This document shows, in pieces, positions 19,706-24,353 of a stretch of DNA of 24,353 bases. The position numbers and the translations under genes are program-made. How positions within the stretch are numbered: the stretch's first letter is position 1; each line of letters begins with the position of its first letter. Under the pieces are notes generated by a model that did not search any database, was not told where the DNA came from, and saw nothing but the letters and a program-made list of their open reading frames with translations. This stretch comes from Elysia marginata (Eukaryota; Mollusca; Gastropoda; Plakobranchidae): contig BMAT01002739.1 of NCBI GenBank assembly GCA_019649035.1, positions 275,348 through 299,700 on the forward strand, given 5' to 3'.

Positions 19706-21976
19706 CAGTCAGAAGCTAACAATCAGCTGCTGAGAGGAAATAATAAAATCACCATGTAACCATGCAGTTCTTTATAACAGCATACATCAAAGAGATATTA
19801 AGCGATAGTTCAAATCAAATAGTAAAACAATGATTAAGTTTCCCTGACTTATAGCATCATTGAATCCACAAATAAAATCATAGACAAACGCTATCGCTTA
19901 TACCTCTGTTTTATTGTCCACTGTTAGCTAGGCTTAATTATGATTTGGCAATAGCTGAATCGTCTGTAATATCATCATAATTATGTTCACACTCGTGACA
20001 CATGTCTATAGAAAGGCCTATTCTTGCCTCTAACAAGAACTAGACAACTTTAAAGACTGTCACTACTTGTACACGGAAATCAGCATTGTGCTTACAATCA
20101 CACGCATCAGTAGCTCGCTAGCAATAGCTTTTTCCATTCCGTGGCCTAAATATTTCATCAAACAGAATCGTAACCCTCAAGACGAATATTTATAAAATGT
20201 GTTTTATCTCTTTAACAAATAATGAGTCTCGACTTACTACATGTAACTCGACAACATCATTCAAACAATCTCATGTGTCCTTTTACAAGTCTGAACGATC
20301 TTAATGGTCATCTTCATTCTACTTCTCTTATTTATCAAAAATATTACGGTATTTATTTTCTTTTCGTCATCATTTATCTTGTAGATAGATCCATTATTTA
20401 TACATTTTACAAATAAATCTCCTTCTGCCGAAAGATAACCTTAGTCTCTCTCTGTCTGTCTGGTTGACTATACATCTCTACGTAATGTAGCTCGGAAGAC
20501 TACAAATTTACAAATAGAAATATTTATTATAGTGGACTCCCTATTGTAGCTAAAACAAAGAAACTCATAACAAAATCAAACCTTATGGGTACCTATCCAT
20601 TACAGAGCCTATTTCATTAGCACCTACAATATTGCCTACAACAAAAATTACAAGACATTATACTCACTAGCAGCATCCAAGCACAAATCTGCTTAATCAG
20701 TACAGCCTGGTGACAAAGTTCGTACAAGCAAAGCTCTCAGCAGATAGACTCTTGATACGCGCAGATCGAAGGGCTGGATCCAGATGATCCTAGCTTCGAA
20801 ATCGCTCACTATTTATTGAACTATCAAACAAAGATATTCTTAGACTTTCCCTCGAAAAGATAGAGATCTCCCTAGATGTCAGACTTAATTAGGATTTATT
20901 CCAAAATCTTCCTAATTTTGACCGCAAAAGCACCTAGTTCACTCGTGTCAATCCTCATACGGTGATAACCAGTGTGATACAAAATCTCCCTACATGACAA
21001 TGCCGTTTCTGTCAAGACAAAGATTCACACCCAAAGACCTTTCGTTTGTTCAACACAAACAAAGCATTCAGTATACGATGTACAGTTTCTAAGCCCTATT
21101 GTGAACAACAAATTTTTATCAATCCAACATCAGTAAGTTACGATATCGAAGGAGTGCTTCTGGGGAAAGACGGAACCTAACCGCAAGGTAGTTCAGTAGT
21201 TCAAACTCATTTATCTTCTCTTCCCAAGAAATCTACATGTCCTGTGTCTGATAACCTATCATAGCAAATTACTGTCAAACGGCCAAACTTCCGCAGGCCC
21301 ACGTTACAAAAGATACCCCTTGCTAGATAACAAGAAAGGCACTAGCACAAGAGACTAGGCCTCCTTTTACATTCATTACCCTAGTAACATATATCTACAA
21401 AAGAGCTTGCTGTTGGGGCCTACAAAATCAAGTTCCGCTTGACATACTTGTGTTTAAATTTCACACTACCGTACTGCGTGCTAACCGACATCCTACGTGA
21501 ACAGAGTCAAACTCATCAGTTCACATAAAGTAAACAGATGAATTATATGTAAATATGTATGTACACAGAATTGTACATGTATATCATCTCTTTATTGAAC
21601 TACTAAAGCACAGTACTTACTTTACTAATTTTAATCCCCCCTCCTCACCCAGACAACTTGGACGGCAACAACAAGTGATTTTACTATTTTTTTTTAAAGT
21701 AATTTAAGAAAGGAATGCCTGAGACGAGAAAAGATCTAGCTCATTAACTGTGAATTTTTAGACTGCCGCATCACTGAAAACGACTTGGTCCATTTCACAA
21801 GAAAAAGAAAAATGTCAATTTACTGAGTACTGAAAATGTGAAATATGCTTGCAATCATTCTAATCCTAAGATAAAATAGGATTTATAACTTGAAATATTA
21901 AATATCTTTAGAAAATGCAGCAGTACAATGTCAACTTGAAAAAAGATGGAAAGGTTTTTACATTTATACACATACG
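19706..21976. other. Long stretch without recognisable genes
   Basis: Only one short plus frame (20222-20416) is present and is unrecognised. A 10-bp palindrome CTGGATCCAG lies at 20774-20783 within a longer CGAAG/CTTCG dyad (20767-20798). A brief CT patch lies at about 20442-20461. Composition is less AT-extreme than 16.3-19.3 kb. Confidence 0.55.
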
Positions 21977-21994
21977 AGTATATAATTATATACT
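21977..21994. repeat. 18-bp perfect palindrome, AT-rich
   Basis: AGTATATAA followed by its exact inverse TTATATACT. AT-rich palindromes this long arise by chance occasionally in DNA of this composition. Confidence 0.6.
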
Positions 21995-22653
21995 GCCAGT
22001 GAGGAAATCATCCCCAAAAATTAAATCTTTAAGTTTGTGACAAAAGGTTGAATGGTGTGTTGCCTGAGATGTCATGTCTAGTGAACTACATTTATACTTC
22101 AGTACCTCTGGGCATTTTTATAATCTAGCTACAATTACAGGCATTTTAAAAATATTTTTAAACACAGATTTAAAAAGATAATTAATGACATTTAGAGCAC
22201 AATATACACTTGGTTGTGACTGTGAGTGATGCTAAAATGAAGAAAATCACAGTTTTTTATATATTCTTGAGCAATTCTAACTGAGAGTTTGTTACTTTGC
22301 ACTGAAGTTTGATGTCAAGTAAAACATCTGAAGATCTAAGCCTGCTAAACCTACCTTTTAAAGGGGTCTATTGGTAATTTATATATTGAGTCTAATTTCG
22401 AACCAAATTTATTGACTAGAGAAACTTTTTGTTTTGTCCGTTGGCCGTAAAATGGTGAAAATATTCAATATAAGTCGATAAATTCCCTCTAATCAATCAT
22501 GGCTAGGCATGGCAGACGGGATATTTATGAGTGCTGATCTTTCTAGACTAATTGTTTGTCAATAAACTTTGAAAATTTTTGGCTTGAGTCTCAGTTTATG
22601 AATATTTAAACTTTTTAAATGAAAGTCTCTAGATTAGAGGCCATCTGGATTCC
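21995..22653. other. AT-rich non-coding stretch
   Basis: No gene is visible. It contains a second 18-bp palindrome (22145-22162) and an AATAAA at about 22560. Isolated AGATCT/CTAGAT hexamers appear near 22333 and 22628, before the denser array. Confidence 0.5.
22145..22162. repeat. 18-bp perfect palindrome, AT-only
   Basis: TTTAAAAAT followed by its exact inverse ATTTTTAAA. It contains only A and T, so chance occurrence is plausible. Confidence 0.55.
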
Positions 22654-23044
22654 AGATCTAGATACAGAATCAGAGCTACAATTTGCATGAATACCAGAAT
22701 AGAGATCTAAATTCAGATCTAGAACAGGCTATTAATTTTTATGCGTCAACTGACTGGAAGACAGTGATGAAACAGGTTATTTCAAGGATTTAGACAAAAA
22801 GATAGAATCTAGACCTAGATCGAGATAGAATCTAGATCTAGATATAGATAGACAATTTATCACTTAAACCCTTCGTCAATGGTTTCAGTTTGTACAGAAT
22901 AATTAGAAATACTAATCTAGATCTAGAGATCTAGTCTTAAAGGCATTGACAAAAGAAAAGATATTTAATATTAAGCGCCATAAAAAGGAGGTATAATTAA
23001 GACCTATCTAGATCTGAAACCCATTAGATCAAGATCTAGATCTA
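22654..23044. repeat. Dispersed, interrupted (TCTAGA)n hexamer clusters
   Basis: AGATCTAGAT-type strings occur at 22654-22663, 22715-22723, 22808-22813, 22831-22852, 22916-22934, 23007-23015 and 23032-23044, with weaker variants between and after (TCTAGACTG near 23144). TCTAGA is itself a palindrome and tandem copies read TCTAGATCTAGA. The clusters are separated by unique DNA rather than forming one array, so this is either a decayed satellite or repeated seeding of the same hexamer. Confidence 0.8.
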
Positions 23045-24310
23045 AATAGATTCTATAATACTTTGCAATTTAATTAAATAAATAAATTTATTTTAGCCAG
23101 GCGACAACGTCAACAGCCATTTTAATGCAGCAACGATACTAGAGTCTAGACTGAATCTACGTCTAAATCCGAGAGAAAGCATACTGGCCTCGATTCCTAA
23201 TTTTTTTAATGCTCACCTGGGCTGAACAGTCCGTTTGACTCTGCATAAGCTGAAATTAAACTGTTTCCAATATAGTCTAAAAGAACACAAGGCGCCATGA
23301 TGGACTCTACTATTGATAGAATAGTTAAATTTAGAACTTAAAGAATTCCCGATTTGGTAGCTGTCTACCCACATCCAGTCTTGAAAATGTTGCTTCCATC
23401 GTAATCTCATTACAGGTCTAACATAGTAAAAATTAATACATTTTTCTTACCCGTCATCCGAAACCTATATTGAAAGAGTGGCATAGTTCAAGATCATAGA
23501 TTGGAATCTCAAATAGACTATGCAGAATGGCACTTTTTTGTTATTTGTACATTCTCAATGATGTAAAAATATTTAACAACTTGAAGTAAACTTAAGTTTC
23601 GAAAATTAATAGATCAGTGATAGTAAGTAAAAACCTCAAACAAATTGCACGAGTACTGTTTTTAGTTTCATCGTACTCGGACATGTAAGAATCCATGCAG
23701 ATTGAAGCTAGCTCGAAATTTTTAAAAAATCTTATTCAAAGACTAATGAAGGTCATGTTGGGGATAACCTTATTTAATAACTCTTTGCTGGTCTTATATT
23801 GATGTTTCAACACAGTTCAAAATAACAAATTGATTGAAACAATGTATATCAAATCATAATTATGCACAATTCCGGGCCAATATTTTCAAAGTTGTACGAG
23901 ACCGAAGTTATGGCCCTTGGTTGAATTCGAGATACAAATTGTAATGCTACTTATTCTTTATATCTTGTAAATAGCACCACATCTAGCAGTGTGAAAATAG
24001 AACAGTGTCCTTGCTTAGATGTTACGTTTTTGGTCGTCAAGTTAAAGAAAAAATGAAAAAAAAAGCGAAAAACATTTTATTCAGTTTGAAGACGTCAATT
24101 CTTCTTGATTTGTATCCATCAACCTGGCAGAAATGCAGTCTCTCTCTTTAACAATATAATTTTGCTATTAAATTAAAAGGTAAACAGAATGTATTTAACT
24201 ATATTGGAGGTTCATTATTCCTTCATGAGTAAAACATCTATTAGTTTTACTTAATTTTTGGCCGAGCGAAATTTCATTTCCGTTCCCCGAAGGTCACCCA
24301 GAGGTCAGTA
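23045..24310. other. AT-rich non-coding stretch
   Basis: The minus-strand frame at 23213-23410 (65 codons) is unrecognised. It runs into CAGGTGAGC on the minus strand, a consensus splice donor (exon end would be 23217), so an exon on the minus strand is possible but unproven. Nothing else was identified. Confidence 0.45.
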
Positions 24311-24315
24311 AGAGA

Positions 24316-24353
<38 letters not shown>
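24311..24353. repeat. (GA)n simple sequence at the window's right edge
   Basis: GA dinucleotides with two short A-run interruptions continue to the last base, so the true length of the repeat is not visible. Confidence 0.9.

Overview
This window looks like gene-poor nuclear DNA from a multicellular animal, most likely an invertebrate; a marine mollusc is my best guess but is not proven. The reasons are its AT-rich composition, many GA/CT, GACA and GAA microsatellites, a short pogo-type MITE, a tRNA-derived repeat remnant, and no long open frame or tight gene packing of the bacterial or viral kind. The longest open frames are about 60-127 codons, many of them lie across simple repeats, and I recognise no protein family in any of them. 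I therefore annotate no protein-coding gene. The window may be intergenic or lie inside a large intron.

Layout. 1-92 is CT-rich simple sequence. 775-942 is a compound GA/GACA microsatellite. 3697-3810 is pyrimidine-rich. 4324-5018 holds two tandem duplications, with 44-bp and 168-bp units; the 168-bp copies differ at a single CpG/TpG position. 6461-6969 carries a C12 run and a G12 run about 490 bp apart, the latter in a G-quadruplex-compatible stretch. 7197-7462 is a purine microsatellite with an internal 88-bp higher-order spacing. About 7941-8030 is a degraded tRNA-like SINE candidate. 8380-8960 is a repeat-free, somewhat GC-richer block dense in transcription-factor-like motifs (two identical POU/octamer-type decamers, tandem kappa-B-like decamers, a Sox-like site) and looks like a candidate cis-regulatory element. 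9257-9301 is a GA run ending in two Ns. 10152-10329 is a complete-looking pogo/Tigger-type MITE flanked by TA. 11610-11692 is an AT-rich foldback. 13341-13446 is an approximately 35-unit GAA array. 14310-14443 is another GA array. 14760-15112 is a CpG-rich island with a GC box, an inverted CCAAT box and a TATA-like run in promoter-like order. 16089-16123 holds two ETS-type sites. 19561-19705 is a decayed approximately 69-bp repeat rich in ATACAG/CTGTAT inverted pairs. 22654-23044 holds dispersed TCTAGA hexamer arrays. The window ends in GA simple sequence (24311-24353).

No new multi-gene system is visible. The observations most worth following up are the 8.4-9.0 kb motif-rich block, the 14.8-15.1 kb CpG island, the recent 168-bp duplication, the ATACAG/CTGTAT cluster and the MITE. 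Base composition statements are by eye unless a count is given.
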